NCBI RefSeq assembly: GCF_015905305.1
Contig: NZ_JADZLQ010000003.1
Location: 614,201-678,200, forward strand
Reading direction: 5' to 3'
Source: Pinirhizobacter soli
GTDB taxonomy: Bacteria > Pseudomonadota > Gammaproteobacteria > Xanthomonadales > Rhodanobacteraceae
Length of the DNA: 64,000 bases
Shown: positions 7,094 to 16,116 of the stretch, piece after piece
Position numbering within the stretch: the first letter of the stretch is position 1
How the letters are laid out: every line of letters begins with the position of its first letter
Made by a program: the position numbers and the translations under genes
The notes under the pieces: model-generated
Told to the model about the DNA's origin: nothing
Seen by the model: the letters and a program-made list of their open reading frames with translations, nothing else
Database searches by the model: none

Positions 7094-8065
7094 ATGCAGT
7101 ACATCAATGTCGGACGCAGTGGATTGAAGGTGTCGCAGCTGTGCCTGGGCGCCATGAGTTACGGCGCGCCCACGTCGAGAGCCTGGATACTGACCGAAGA
7201 AGAAGGCCGACCGATCATCCGGCGTGCGCTTGAGCTGGGCATCAACTTCTTCGATACCGCCAACATGTACTCCGACGGTGAAAGCGAGCGGGTCCTGGGC
7301 CGCGCGCTGCGCGATTACGCGCGGCGCGACGAAGTGGTGGTGGCCACCAAGGCGTTCTATCCCATGGGCGAAGGCCCCAACCAGCGGGGACTGTCACGCA
7401 AGCATCTGCTTGATGCGATCGATGCCTCGCTCGAACGCCTTGGCATGGATTATGTCGATGTGTACCAGGTGCACCGTTGGGACGATGAAACGCCTCTCGA
7501 GGAGACGCTCGAGACGCTCAACGACATCGTGCGTTCGGGCAAGGCTCGCTACATCGGTGCATCGAGCATGTATGCGTGGCAGTTCCAGAAGGCATTGATG
7601 ACCTCCGAACGACACGGTTGGGCCCGTTACATCTCGATGCAGAACCACTACAACCTGGTGTACCGCGAAGAAGAGCGCGAGATGTTGCCACTGTGTCGCG
7701 CCGAAGGCATCGGAATTCTTCCGTGGAGTCCGCTGGCGCGTGGCTTCCTGACCCGACCGCGTGGCGCGGAGGCCACCACGCGGGTGGGCAGCGACGCCTT
7801 CGCCCATGAGCTGTACTACACCGAAAGCGACTACCAGGTGGTCGATGCCGTGGCGCGTGTCGCCCATGACCGCGGTGTGCCGCAGGCGCAGGTGGCTTTG
7901 TCCTGGTTGCTGCAACAGCCGGGCGTGACGTCACCGATCATCGGTGCTACCAGGATGGCTCATCTTGAGCAGGCGGTTGAGGTGGTGGGACTGGAGTTGT
8001 CACCCGCAGAGTGCGCAAGCCTTGAAGCTGCTTACCAGCCACATCGAGTCTTGGGCCACGCATAG
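7094..8065 (+). CDS. aldo/keto reductase
   Basis: A 323-residue TIM-barrel NADPH-dependent reductase. The catalytic tetrad is complete: Asp54 and Tyr59 in FFDTANMYSDGESE, Lys86 in VVATKAF and His127 in YQVHRWD. The cofactor region is present near the C-terminus (SPIIGATRMAHLEQA). It resembles the YajO/Tas-like group acting on aldehydes or sugar-like carbonyls. An AGGAG lies 5 bases before the ATG. It is probably co-transcribed with the EamA exporter and under the same CGNR-linked control. Confidence 0.9.
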   Translation: MQYINVGRSGLKVSQLCLGAMSYGAPTSRAWILTEEEGRPIIRRALELGINFFDTANMYSDGESERVLGRALRDYARRDEVVVATKAFYPMGEGPNQRGLSRKHLLDAIDASLERLGMDYVDVYQVHRWDDETPLEETLETLNDIVRSGKARYIGASSMYAWQFQKALMTSERHGWARYISMQNHYNLVYREEEREMLPLCRAEGIGILPWSPLARGFLTRPRGAEATTRVGSDAFAHELYYTESDYQVVDAVARVAHDRGVPQAQVALSWLLQQPGVTSPIIGATRMAHLEQAVEVVGLELSPAECASLEAAYQPHRVLGHA

Positions 8066-8330
8066 TCAAGAAGCAAGGTTGGTGCGATTGAGCAGAAAGC
8101 ACAGGTGGCATGCCCAGACGCCGAGCTCAGACCGGTCACTCGCCCCAGTGGCCGCGGTTGATCGCGGATAGCCCGCGGCGTTCATCCGGCTTATCCGGCC
8201 CCGGCTGGATGCCGCAGATGAGTCCGGACGCAGTAAGAGGCTGCGGTCTCTTGCAATTGAGGGCGACTCGCCTAGAATAGATAGCTAAATGGACTGGGGG
8301 TTCCCGGTCGGCGTCATAGCCTCGGTGAGT

Positions 8331-9224
8331 TCATCGGGGCTTTTCGCTTTCTTGAGGAGGGAAAATTTTCAGCCCCCACCCCTCATAGTCGATGCCGAGC
8401 TTCGACCTGCCGCCCTTGCAGAAGAATTTCTGTTTTAACATCTCGAAAGCACGATTCAATCCGTCCGGCCTGATGACTGACAAGCCGATCGGCCTTGCGA
8501 CGAGGTCAGCCAGCTGAAGCCCCGACGAATTCGTCCTTTTGTCGCCGAAGATGATGTTAAAGGGTAATTGCTTTCCCCATCGATTTGCACCGGCACATAC
8601 TCGTCTGAATTCCAGTTCGAGATCGCGATCCTCTTTCTTGCCGCGGCATTCGACAACAACGTGCGTGGGGTCGTCTTGTTGCTTCTTCTCTTCTAAAAAT
8701 TCATAGAGCGTCTCAAGACAGAACCCAAGTGCCAGGTGATAAGGGTTGCTGGCTAGCTGTGACCTTTCTCGCAGCCTCGCCTTGTCGATGACACAGCTGA
8801 CTAGAATAAACTTGCTTGTGTAGATAATCTCCGTCAGCTCGTCAATAAACGCCTCCTTGTGGAGGCGATCGTTGAAACGAAAGACGCCCTTTTCCTTGCG
8901 TATTTCATGCTCATGAAGCAGTACCGTATCGTGCCCAAAATGCTTGAACTTAAACATCTCAACGGACGGGACGACGCTCTGAGCGTAGTGGCGCTTGTGA
9001 AATATGCAAAACGCCAGAACAAAAATGGGGTAGTTCGGGTCAAGCGTTTCCAGGCCGTGGTCGCCACTTTCGTCCACATAGACAATGTAGTTGCTAAATG
9101 GCGTCGTGGGTGACGAAAGCGCGGGTCTGCCTTCCTCGCTTGTCCGTCCCTCGAACGGAAGCGCAAATTGACCAGGTGCGATGGAATTCTGAGATTCTTC
9201 CTTGAACGATCCACGCTTTGCCAT
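8331..9224 (-). CDS. DUF3800 domain protein
   Basis: A 297-residue soluble protein. After a disordered N-terminus (1-43) comes the hallmark YVDESGDHG motif (about residues 49-57), then CVIDKARLRER and, near the C-terminus, SSGLQLADLVARPIG, which is the usual second acidic motif of DUF3800. The family has an RNase H-like acidic core and is common in accessory and mobile regions, but its activity is not established. Base composition looks more AT-rich than its neighbours and it has no operon partner, which suggests horizontal acquisition. The 265-bp gap before 8331 shows no gene. Confidence 0.82.
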   Translation of the reverse strand: MAKRGSFKEESQNSIAPGQFALPFEGRTSEEGRPALSSPTTPFSNYIVYVDESGDHGLETLDPNYPIFVLAFCIFHKRHYAQSVVPSVEMFKFKHFGHDTVLLHEHEIRKEKGVFRFNDRLHKEAFIDELTEIIYTSKFILVSCVIDKARLRERSQLASNPYHLALGFCLETLYEFLEEKKQQDDPTHVVVECRGKKEDRDLELEFRRVCAGANRWGKQLPFNIIFGDKRTNSSGLQLADLVARPIGLSVIRPDGLNRAFEMLKQKFFCKGGRSKLGIDYEGWGLKIFPPQESEKPR

Positions 9225-9358
9225 GTGTTCCTCGATCCAAATTGGATAAGCTGGCTGTCCCCACTATATCAATCGGATGGCATGCCAGCCTACGATGCAT
9301 GCGCAGCTTCGTTTATCGCGTGATCTAAGTAACCGATCGCCCAACTCTGGAGATTGCC

Positions 9359-10000
9359 ATGTCGAAGATTCGGGTCGCCGGCTTTTCGCTTTCCATCGAT
9401 GGATTTGGGGCTGGGCCTGAGCAGAGTCTTGAGAATCCACTAGGCAAGCGCGGACGGGAGCTGTTCCAGTGGTTCTTCGGCACGAAGAGCTTCAAGACGA
9501 TGATCGGTGAAAGCGGAGGCTCGGAGGGCGTCGACGAACAGTATGCCCACCGCTCGATGGACGGTTTTGGCGCCTTCATCCTCGGCCGAAACATGTTCGG
9601 CCCCATCCGCGGCGACTGGCCGGACATGAACTGGAAGGGCTGGTGGGGAGAAGATCCGCCCTATCACGCGCCCACGTTCATTCTTACGCACTACCCGCGC
9701 GACCCCATCGTGATGGAGGGCGGCACGACGTTTCATTTCGTGACCGCGGGCATCGAAGCCGCGCTAGGGCAAGCCCGGGCCGTCGCCGGTGGCAAGGACA
9801 TCAAGATCGGCGGCGGCGTGTCGACGGTAAGGCACTATCTCCAGGCGGGGCTTATCGACGAAATCCACTTCGCCATCGCCCCCGTCCTGCTGGGGCAGGG
9901 CGAGGCCATGTTCCGGGGCATCGACCTGCCTGCAATGGGATTCAACGTGGTGGAGCAAGCGGTGACCGAGCACGCGACGCATATCGTGCTCAGCCGGTGA
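9359..10000 (+). CDS. dihydrofolate reductase-like (RibD C-terminal domain) protein
   Basis: The 213-residue protein has the RibD_C/DHFR-like fold: the opening strand IRVAGFSLSIDGFGAGPEQ, a central GAFILGRNMFGPIRG, and a C-terminal GGVSTVRHYLQAGLIDEIHF motif that binds NADPH in this family. Family members such as YyaP reduce pterin-like or unknown substrates; it is not a folate-pathway DHFR. It stands alone, between the minus-strand DUF3800 gene and a convergent pirin gene 10 bp away. The ATG at 9359 follows a GGAG by 5 bases. Confidence 0.85.
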   Translation: MSKIRVAGFSLSIDGFGAGPEQSLENPLGKRGRELFQWFFGTKSFKTMIGESGGSEGVDEQYAHRSMDGFGAFILGRNMFGPIRGDWPDMNWKGWWGEDPPYHAPTFILTHYPRDPIVMEGGTTFHFVTAGIEAALGQARAVAGGKDIKIGGGVSTVRHYLQAGLIDEIHFAIAPVLLGQGEAMFRGIDLPAMGFNVVEQAVTEHATHIVLSR

Positions 10001-10009
10001 GGGATGTAA

Positions 10010-10951
10010 TCAGCTGAAAGGTGGCGCTGGTTGGCGCAGTGCAGGCACGGGCGGAGCGACAAGCCGGGGCGACGGACTGCCCTTGACCTCGCCGAAATGC
10101 CGGTGCTCATTCCAGGCGGCCGTGGCTTCTTCCATTTCCTCGGGACGCCGGGCGACGAAATTCCACCAAAGGAGAATTTCCTCGCCGAAGGGTTCACCAC
10201 CGATAAGCACGAGCCGGCATGCGGAGCTGCATTGCAGATCCAGCTGCTCCCGGCCGCTGCCGAGATAAAGCAGGGTGTCCGGTTCCAATGCTTCACCTTC
10301 GATCCGGGCCTCCCCGCTGAGCACCAGCACGGCGTATTCGAAATTCGATTGAAGGGGTACCACCACGCGCGCCGCATCGCTGGCCGTGAAATCCATGCCG
10401 ACCAAGGGCGAATAGACCTCCGGTGCAGCATGCTGCCCGAAGGCTTCGCCAACCAGCACGGTCACGCGGAAGCCGCCCTGGTCGACGATGGGCAGGATCG
10501 GGTAGTGCTGGAAGGCCGGTGGCCGATGGCGTTCGGCCTCGGGAAGCGCGATCCAGAGTTGCACCGCGTGCAGGCGACCGGTCGCAGGCGATGCTTCGTC
10601 TTCCGCGTGGGCAATGCCACGGCCGGCCGTCATCAGGTTGACCTGGCCCGGGCGTATCAACTGCTCGTAGCCCAGGGTGTCGCGATGCATGATCTCGCCC
10701 TCGATCATCCAGGTGAAGGTCTGCAGGCCGATATGCGGATGCGGGCCCACATGCAGGCCGTGCCCAGAATTGGCATCTACGGGCCCGGCGTGATCCATGA
10801 AACACCAGGCGCCCACCATGCGGCGCGCGGACGTGGGCAGGGCCCGGTGGATGGGCAGGCCGCCGACATCCGCTCCCCGTGTGTTGATGCGCTCCACGAC
10901 GGGGCCGGTGTGGGTATCGGACTTACGGGGATGCTGTTCGGTATGGGTCAT
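10010..10951 (-). CDS. pirin family protein
   Basis: A 313-residue bicupin. The metal site is intact: His71 and His73 in GPHPHIGLQTFTWM, and His115 and Glu117 in RGIAHAEDE. The C-terminal cupin ends in an extended tail (WWNFVARRPEEMEEA, then EHRHFGEV), as in bacterial pirins. Members bind iron and some have quercetinase activity; others act as redox or transcription cofactors. The start is 5 bp from the end of a decayed DUF4386 gene on the same strand. Confidence 0.9.
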   Translation of the reverse strand: MTHTEQHPRKSDTHTGPVVERINTRGADVGGLPIHRALPTSARRMVGAWCFMDHAGPVDANSGHGLHVGPHPHIGLQTFTWMIEGEIMHRDTLGYEQLIRPGQVNLMTAGRGIAHAEDEASPATGRLHAVQLWIALPEAERHRPPAFQHYPILPIVDQGGFRVTVLVGEAFGQHAAPEVYSPLVGMDFTASDAARVVVPLQSNFEYAVLVLSGEARIEGEALEPDTLLYLGSGREQLDLQCSSACRLVLIGGEPFGEEILLWWNFVARRPEEMEEATAAWNEHRHFGEVKGSPSPRLVAPPVPALRQPAPPFS

Positions 10952-10955
10952 GGAA

Positions 10956-11185
10956 TCACCTGCTCAAATGGGGTGTTGCCAACGCAGTGGGCCTTAGGCC
11001 TTTGAACAGCAGCCAAAGGCCCAACGTCACTTCGAAAAGGAATATGGGCATGTCGAACCACCAGGCGTTGATGGTGGCGTCAAGAAGTTCGCAGCCACTA
11101 CGACGAACTTCGAGAACACGAAAGCGAATCCCGCGATTCTTGCAGCTTGTGACAGTGACTCACCTTGCTCGTGGATCGAATTCAT
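10956..11185 (-). pseudogene. internally deleted, frameshifted DUF4386-like membrane protein
   Basis: From the ATG at 11185 one frame reads MNSIHEQGESLSQAARIAGF and continues through a hydrophobic helix start. A different frame then reads INAWWFDMPIFLFEVTLGLW followed by LLFKGLRP down to a TGA at 10956. These match the first and last segments of DUF4386 integral membrane proteins (normally over 200 residues) with most of the middle missing. The two parts are out of frame with each other. It is most likely the scar of an internal deletion. Confidence 0.6.
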
Positions 11186-11213
11186 GGTCGTCCCCCAGGC
11201 AGTAGGTTTGGCG

Positions 11214-12098
11214 TCAGGCGTTGCGTCCGATCCGATTCAGAGGGAGCTTCAGAAACACCGCGCCATGTTCATCGGGCTCCGGCAGGCGGCCGCCCCGGAT
11301 ATTCACTTGCAGCGCCGGAAGAATCAGCCTGGGAACCGCAAGTCCCGCGTCACGCGTGCGCCGCATGGCGACGAAGTCTGTCTCGGCGGTGTCCTTGCCA
11401 ACATGCACGTTGTTTTCCCGTTGCGCCGCAATGCGGCTTTCAGCTGCCTGTGTTCGACCGGCAGGAGGATAATCGTGGCAGAGGAAAATGCGCGTATCCG
11501 GGGGCAATGACAGGATCTTCTGTATCGATCGGTATAGCAGGGTCGCATCACCACCCGGAAAATCACATCGTGCGGTGCCGATGTCCGGGGCGAAGAGCGT
11601 GTCGCCGATAAAAGCGGTATCGCCGATCAGATAGGTAAGGCCGTCCTCGGTGTGGCCGGGTGTGGCCATCACGTGGACGATCATGTCGCCGGCCGGCAAT
11701 GCATCGTTCTCGTCGAGCAGCCGATCAAACTGGTTCCCGTCGGGCGTGAACTCGTCGCCGAGATCGAACACTGCCTTGAAGTATGACTGCACACCGACGA
11801 TTTTCCGGCCAATCGCCAGTTGGGCGCCGAGTAGGTCGCGCAGGTAGTTGCCGGCGCTCAGATGGTCGGCGTGCGCGTGGGTTTCAAGGATCCACGCCAC
11901 GTTCAACTGCCGATCCCGAACGAACGCTGCTACCTGGTCGGCGGAGGTGGTGCCGGTTCTTGCCGCGGCGGCATCGTAGTCGAGCACCGGGTCGATCACC
12001 ACCGCCGAGCCCGCATGGTGAACGACATACGAAAAAGTGCCGGTATCGGCGTGGAAGAATGCCTCGACCGACGGGTGCTGAGCGTCATGTGGCGACAT
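11214..12098 (-). CDS. metallo-beta-lactamase-fold protein, persulfide dioxygenase/Blh-like
   Basis: A 294-residue metallo-hydrolase-fold enzyme. The first metal motif THAHADH is at 73-79; a later PGHTEDG and a GDTLF supply the remaining His and Asp ligands. The C-terminal tail LPALQVNIRGGRLPEP is characteristic of ETHE1-type persulfide dioxygenases and the bacterial Blh proteins that oxidise glutathione persulfide to sulfite. No rhodanese domain is fused and no BigR gene lies beside it. A 6-bp inverted repeat 15-31 bases upstream of the ATG is a likely operator. Confidence 0.82.
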   Translation of the reverse strand: MSPHDAQHPSVEAFFHADTGTFSYVVHHAGSAVVIDPVLDYDAAAARTGTTSADQVAAFVRDRQLNVAWILETHAHADHLSAGNYLRDLLGAQLAIGRKIVGVQSYFKAVFDLGDEFTPDGNQFDRLLDENDALPAGDMIVHVMATPGHTEDGLTYLIGDTAFIGDTLFAPDIGTARCDFPGGDATLLYRSIQKILSLPPDTRIFLCHDYPPAGRTQAAESRIAAQRENNVHVGKDTAETDFVAMRRTRDAGLAVPRLILPALQVNIRGGRLPEPDEHGAVFLKLPLNRIGRNA

Positions 12099-12112
12099 GG
12101 CGAGTCGACGCC

Positions 12113-12129
12113 TGGGTTAGTCAAACCCA
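12113..12129. promoter_or_regulatory. possible operator upstream of the MBL-fold gene
   Basis: TGGGTT, five bases AGTCA, AACCCA: a perfect 6-bp inverted repeat 15 bases upstream of the minus-strand ATG at 12098. It is placed so that a bound repressor would block the message start. The cognate regulator is not in this window. Confidence 0.4.
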
Positions 12130-12180
12130 AATCTAGTACCGGCGCATTGATGTGTCGAGCCAATTCCTTCATCTGGCTGG

Positions 12181-12209
12181 AAGCCCTCCGTTGACTGGCC
12201 GGAGGGCTT
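12181..12209 (-). terminator. hairpin terminator after the secreted hypothetical gene
   Basis: AAGCCCTCCG and CGGAGGGCTT form a perfect 10-bp stem with a 9-base loop, 16 bp after the stop of the gene ending at 12225. No T-run follows, so termination efficiency is uncertain. It also insulates the downstream MBL gene. Confidence 0.6.
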
Positions 12210-12224
12210 GGCGCCTGGGTCAAT

Positions 12225-12947
12225 TCATTTGATCGTCAAGTAGTAAGTAAACGTGTTGGTGGTTCCCATGGTGCTGGTGGTTTTGCGCACGATGGTGTGC
12301 ATGCCCGGAGATAGTGGCCGGAACATGAAATACCAGCCGTTGGCCACCACAGGTTGCCAGTTCGTGGTGATGCAAGGGTCAAGGGGTGCCTGCAAGCTGG
12401 GGTCACCCTTCAGGGAGAACACGTTCTCCGAGATGTAGTGGTAGTCCAGCGCATTGCGCACCGGGCGGCCGTCGAGCGTGATGTCGAGCTTCTTCGTCAT
12501 CAGATAGGTTTCGGAGTCGGCCACCAGGAAGTCGTAGAGCGACATGCCCGCTGGCGGGGTGAAGGCGGGATCCGGGCACGGATAGGTGTCGCTGACGAAC
12601 TGGGCAATCAACAGGATCGCCTTGCCGCGCGGAATCGTGCAGGCGCGCGTAAAGCTGCCGGCCGCCATCGATGCAATCGGTGCAAGGAACCATACAGGGC
12701 CTTGCTGCGCCACGCCGCAATTGGCGCCGGTGGCATCGAAGAATGGGTTCTTGTCGAAGGGCTGCGCGTAGAGCCATTGCACCGATGCATCGCCCCAGCC
12801 GTAGATGCTCTTGTCGAACGGGCGGGCATCTTTCGGGTAAAGCATGGGGTTGAAGTCGCGGCCGAAGTCGAACGGATCCGGTTGGGTGGCTTGAGCCGCG
12901 GCAACGACACTGCAGGCGGCCAGTAGGGCGCACATGAGTTTGTTCAT
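12225..12947 (-). CDS. secreted protein of unknown function
   Basis: A 240-residue exported protein: signal peptide MNKLMCALLAACSVVAAAQA with probable cleavage after residue 20, then a soluble domain with four or more Cys (GANCGVA, TRACTIPRG, TYPCPDP, DPCITT) that could form periplasmic disulfides. The start was set at 12947 because GAGGAG lies 6 bases upstream; an upstream in-frame Met would spoil the signal. I do not recognise a family. It is divergent from an AraC regulator, which may control it. Confidence 0.75.
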   Translation of the reverse strand: MNKLMCALLAACSVVAAAQATQPDPFDFGRDFNPMLYPKDARPFDKSIYGWGDASVQWLYAQPFDKNPFFDATGANCGVAQQGPVWFLAPIASMAAGSFTRACTIPRGKAILLIAQFVSDTYPCPDPAFTPPAGMSLYDFLVADSETYLMTKKLDITLDGRPVRNALDYHYISENVFSLKGDPSLQAPLDPCITTNWQPVVANGWYFMFRPLSPGMHTIVRKTTSTMGTTNTFTYYLTIK

Positions 12948-13175
12948 GGGACTCTCCTCGTATTTTGGGCGCAAACGCGGGCGCGGATCGCGGTGTCAGA
13001 TACCGAGATCCTGGTGGTTACGCACCGCAAGCGTGCTACCCGGCGCAGCGGCACGCTTCCAGAAACGTGCTCGTTCGTGGGCGGGACGGCGTGCGGATGG
13101 AGAAGGCTTCTACGGCCGCAAACTCGGCGTATGATCGAAATCCGGGGCAGCTTGGCTCGTTGCGGAGCAGTGCCG

Positions 13176-14036
13176 ATGTCGATCATGCAGACGGTGTTGC
13201 ATTCAGCGCACTTCAAGGTGGTCAGCCACGTGTGCAGGCATCCGCGCGTGGATTGCGGCTACGTGCAGGGCGACGATCCGGCGCGCGTCCTTTTTACCCG
13301 CCGTGGATCCTTCGCCATGCACGTCGGTGCCAAGACCTATTTCGCACGGCCAGGGCAGGCGGTGCTGATTCGCAGGAACATCGAATATCGGGTGACACAT
13401 CCTGATCGTGAGGGATGTGATTGCTGCACTGATGTCCTGCTGGATGAGGCGGCGCTCGATATGTTCGGCCTGGCGCAGGCCTCAACGTCCTCGGCCTGCG
13501 TATTCGGCCATGACATGGCGCTTCAGATGACTCACGTCGAACTGTTGCTCGGCTTGCGGCGTGACGATGCTTCGACGATCGACGGGGAGGACTTGTTGTT
13601 CGAACTTTTTGATCGATTGATCCAGGAAAACAGGAAGCCGTCGCGACTATCCCGACCTGTGGCGGCACGGCAGGTGGCCAAGGTGGAGGAAGCAATCATC
13701 GGCCACGCTGGGGAGAATCTCAGTGTCCAGGTGCTGGCGGGGATGGCGGGCTGTTCGCCGTTCCACCTGTCCCGCATATTTCGTCAACATACCGGGCAAT
13801 CGCTACGCCAGTTCCGTGTGCGGCAGCGCCTTGGCAATGCCATCGACCGTCTGGCCGAAGGCGAAGACGACCTGGCGGCGCTCGCCTGCGATGTGGGTTT
13901 CAATAGCCACAGCCACATGACCGATGCGTTCCACCAAACGCTGGGACGCTCGCCCAGGCAATTGCGCGAGCAGCTACGGCAGGTGACGCTCAAGCAGCTG
14001 CGGCGCAAGCTGGGTTGTCGCCGGATGCATCCCTAG
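13176..14036 (+). CDS. AraC-family transcriptional regulator
   Basis: The 286-residue protein has an N-terminal AraC-binding (cupin) domain with an unusual CDCC cluster near residue 84. The C-terminal double helix-turn-helix is well kept (LSVQVLAGMAGCSPFHLSRI, then LAALACDVGFNSHSHMTDAF and the LGRSPRQLRE signature). The start at 13176 has a GGAG 8 bases upstream; longer upstream in-frame versions lack N-terminal family likeness. It is divergent from the secreted hypothetical gene and overlaps the convergent FUSC gene by 4 bp. Confidence 0.87.
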   Translation: MSIMQTVLHSAHFKVVSHVCRHPRVDCGYVQGDDPARVLFTRRGSFAMHVGAKTYFARPGQAVLIRRNIEYRVTHPDREGCDCCTDVLLDEAALDMFGLAQASTSSACVFGHDMALQMTHVELLLGLRRDDASTIDGEDLLFELFDRLIQENRKPSRLSRPVAARQVAKVEEAIIGHAGENLSVQVLAGMAGCSPFHLSRIFRQHTGQSLRQFRVRQRLGNAIDRLAEGEDDLAALACDVGFNSHSHMTDAFHQTLGRSPRQLREQLRQVTLKQLRRKLGCRRMHP

Positions 14037-15451
14037 CCGGGTCGCGTTGCCATGGCATCGCGCAAGGCCTGCAGGGCAGGCAAGAGCGTTTCCGGTTCGC
14101 GCATGGCCCTGCGGGCGGCGCCCACACTTTTACGTACCTCGCCTGGGGTGGCGCCTTCGTTGATCAGCACCATGGCAGGGTTGCGGCAGGCGAACAAGGC
14201 GTCGATCCAATCCGCGGGATGCACTGTTTTGAGCCAGGGCGTGAACAGGCGACTTGCCCTGAACGCTGGTGCGACTTGTTCTACCTGATCGAGTGCGGCA
14301 ACAAAGGCGTCTGGTTTTCTTTCTTCGGTAGCTGGGTCGAATGCATCGGATAACGCTGCCAATGTATCGGCGATGCGCCGGCGCAACACCGCGGTGGACT
14401 TGACCGGATATACCGCCCACGCGGATGCGACGCCGATGAGGGCGCCGATCACGATTTCCTCCAGACGGGTCCACAGGATGCCCTGCGCAGTCGCGCCACT
14501 GAACCCCTGCAGCAAGGCCAGTGCGATGGTTATAAACAGCGCCCACCATGCATAGTTCAACGGGCGAAGCCACAGGCCAAGGAAGAGGGCAGCAAGAATG
14601 AGCGCCGCGGTGATGGCGTCGTGGCCGCCGACATGGATGGCGAGCGTTAGCGCAACCATGGTTCCGGCCGACGCCCCGGCAACTCGAAGCACGCTCTTGT
14701 AGGCCACATCCAGCCGGCCCCGATTGCCACTGTTGACGATGAAGGCGGTGAGCACGATCCATGCCCAGCGCTCGGTAAAGAAGAGGTAGCCGACGAAAAA
14801 AGATGCGGCCAGCGCAACGGCCATTTGAATGGCCATGCGCGTGCTGGCCGACGGGCGTAACGAACCTTCCGGAGGCGAAGCAACCACGGCCGTCGTCGCC
14901 TTGCGTGGCGGCGGCAGTATGCCAAGACTACGAGCCGCAGCTTGAAAGGCGGCAACCCAGGCCAGGGCCAGCAGCGCGACGATGATCGGTATGAGGATCG
15001 CCCTGAGATGCCCTCCATGCGTGGCCGGCATATGGGGCGTTGTGAGAATCACGACAAACGGCAACGCGAGAAGCGAGCCCGCGCGCTTGGCCATCAGGCC
15101 AAACCGCCGCACCCAGATCGACACGAACATGCCTGCCACGAATACAACCGCACCCACCCAGGGCATGTGGTGGAGCAAGCCGCCGACTCCCACGGCAACC
15201 AGGCCGACGAGGGGGAGCGCAACGGCGGCTTCCAGCCGGCCACGCAGGTCATGGTCCAGGTGGCTACGCGAGAAGGACAGGCACAGCACGACGGCGAGTA
15301 CGGCAGGGCCGGGTTCTGGTGTGATCGCCAAGGCGCAGGCCAGGGTGGCCAGTGCGGCCAGTATGGTGACGACGGCCGCGGCCAGGGATTGGGCCACGCG
15401 GCCTCTACGCACGGCAGGATCTTGCGGTGGCGCGATGGTGTCTGTGGGCAT
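14033..15451 (-). CDS. FUSC-family inner-membrane transporter
   Basis: A 472-residue membrane protein with two clusters of hydrophobic helices (about 20-165 and 205-345) and a C-terminal cytoplasmic domain. This is the fusaric-acid-resistance (FUSC)/YccS-like layout. The second cluster begins with the typical STRMAIQMAVALAASFFVGY and WAWIVLTAFIVNSGNRG segments. Such proteins export aromatic acids, often with membrane-fusion partners; no HlyD-like gene is adjacent. It is convergent with the AraC gene (4-bp overlap). Confidence 0.85.
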   Translation of the reverse strand: MPTDTIAPPQDPAVRRGRVAQSLAAAVVTILAALATLACALAITPEPGPAVLAVVLCLSFSRSHLDHDLRGRLEAAVALPLVGLVAVGVGGLLHHMPWVGAVVFVAGMFVSIWVRRFGLMAKRAGSLLALPFVVILTTPHMPATHGGHLRAILIPIIVALLALAWVAAFQAAARSLGILPPPRKATTAVVASPPEGSLRPSASTRMAIQMAVALAASFFVGYLFFTERWAWIVLTAFIVNSGNRGRLDVAYKSVLRVAGASAGTMVALTLAIHVGGHDAITAALILAALFLGLWLRPLNYAWWALFITIALALLQGFSGATAQGILWTRLEEIVIGALIGVASAWAVYPVKSTAVLRRRIADTLAALSDAFDPATEERKPDAFVAALDQVEQVAPAFRASRLFTPWLKTVHPADWIDALFACRNPAMVLINEGATPGEVRKSVGAARRAMREPETLLPALQALRDAMATRPG

Positions 15452-15594
15452 CGTGTGCGTGGGTAGTTTTCCTGGGGAGGGAATATACGCGAGGCCTTCT
15501 GATGGTTGTCCAGGTCCATTTGACCTGCCAGGTCATTGCCGGGAACAAGGGCACGGGAAACACTCACCGTGTCATTAAAACCGGGAGACTTCCG

Positions 15595-16056
15595 ATGCGA
15601 GCAGCAAGCTTGACCTGGATCCTCGTGGGGGCATGGTTCGTGCTGCCGGCTCATGCGGAGGAGGGCGTGGGCGACTACCGTGGCCTTCCCCCGGACCTTG
15701 CCACCGCGGCCACGGCGTATGACGTGGCTCAAACGAAAGCCGACCGGGCCGGGCTCGAGCGGTATCTCGCCGATGACTACACGCTGGCAAACCTGGATGG
15801 CGGAAACCGAACCAAGGGCGAGACCATTGCCGCGTTCGTCGCGCCGGGCAGCAAGACCACCTACGTCGCGATCAGCCAGCAGGTAAGCAAGGTATGGTCC
15901 GACGGCGCAGCATTGGGCGGCTTCGTCGATGCGAAGGGCATCGATCATGGCAAGCCTTTCACCTTGCATGCGCGCTTCGTCGACGTCTGGGCCAAACGCG
16001 GCGGCCAGTGGCAGGTGATCTTCACCCAGATCCACAACGCTCCGACAGGCAAATGA
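15595..16056 (+). CDS. exported SnoaL/DUF4440-like (NTF2-fold) protein
   Basis: A 153-residue protein with a cleavable signal peptide (MRAASLTWILVGAWFVLPAHA, about 1-21). The NTF2-like domain has the usual AYDVAQTKADRAGLERYLADD helix region, then DVWAKRGGQWQVIFTQIH as the last strands. DUF4440 proteins form small cone-shaped dimers with a pocket; the function here is unknown. The ATG at 15595 was chosen because it starts the signal peptide; the longer frame upstream has no SD. Confidence 0.8.
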   Translation: MRAASLTWILVGAWFVLPAHAEEGVGDYRGLPPDLATAATAYDVAQTKADRAGLERYLADDYTLANLDGGNRTKGETIAAFVAPGSKTTYVAISQQVSKVWSDGAALGGFVDAKGIDHGKPFTLHARFVDVWAKRGGQWQVIFTQIHNAPTGK

Positions 16057-16116
16057 ACCCCGGGGCCGGGGTAATGGTGGGTTTTGCAGGCGGGAATATC
16101 CCAAGGTTATGCTTGC

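Noticed and set aside
8066..8330. Repetitive element in the gap before the DUF3800 gene
   Set aside because: Several short GC-rich partial repeats (CCGCGG, ATCCGGC) occur, but they form no consistent unit or long stem.
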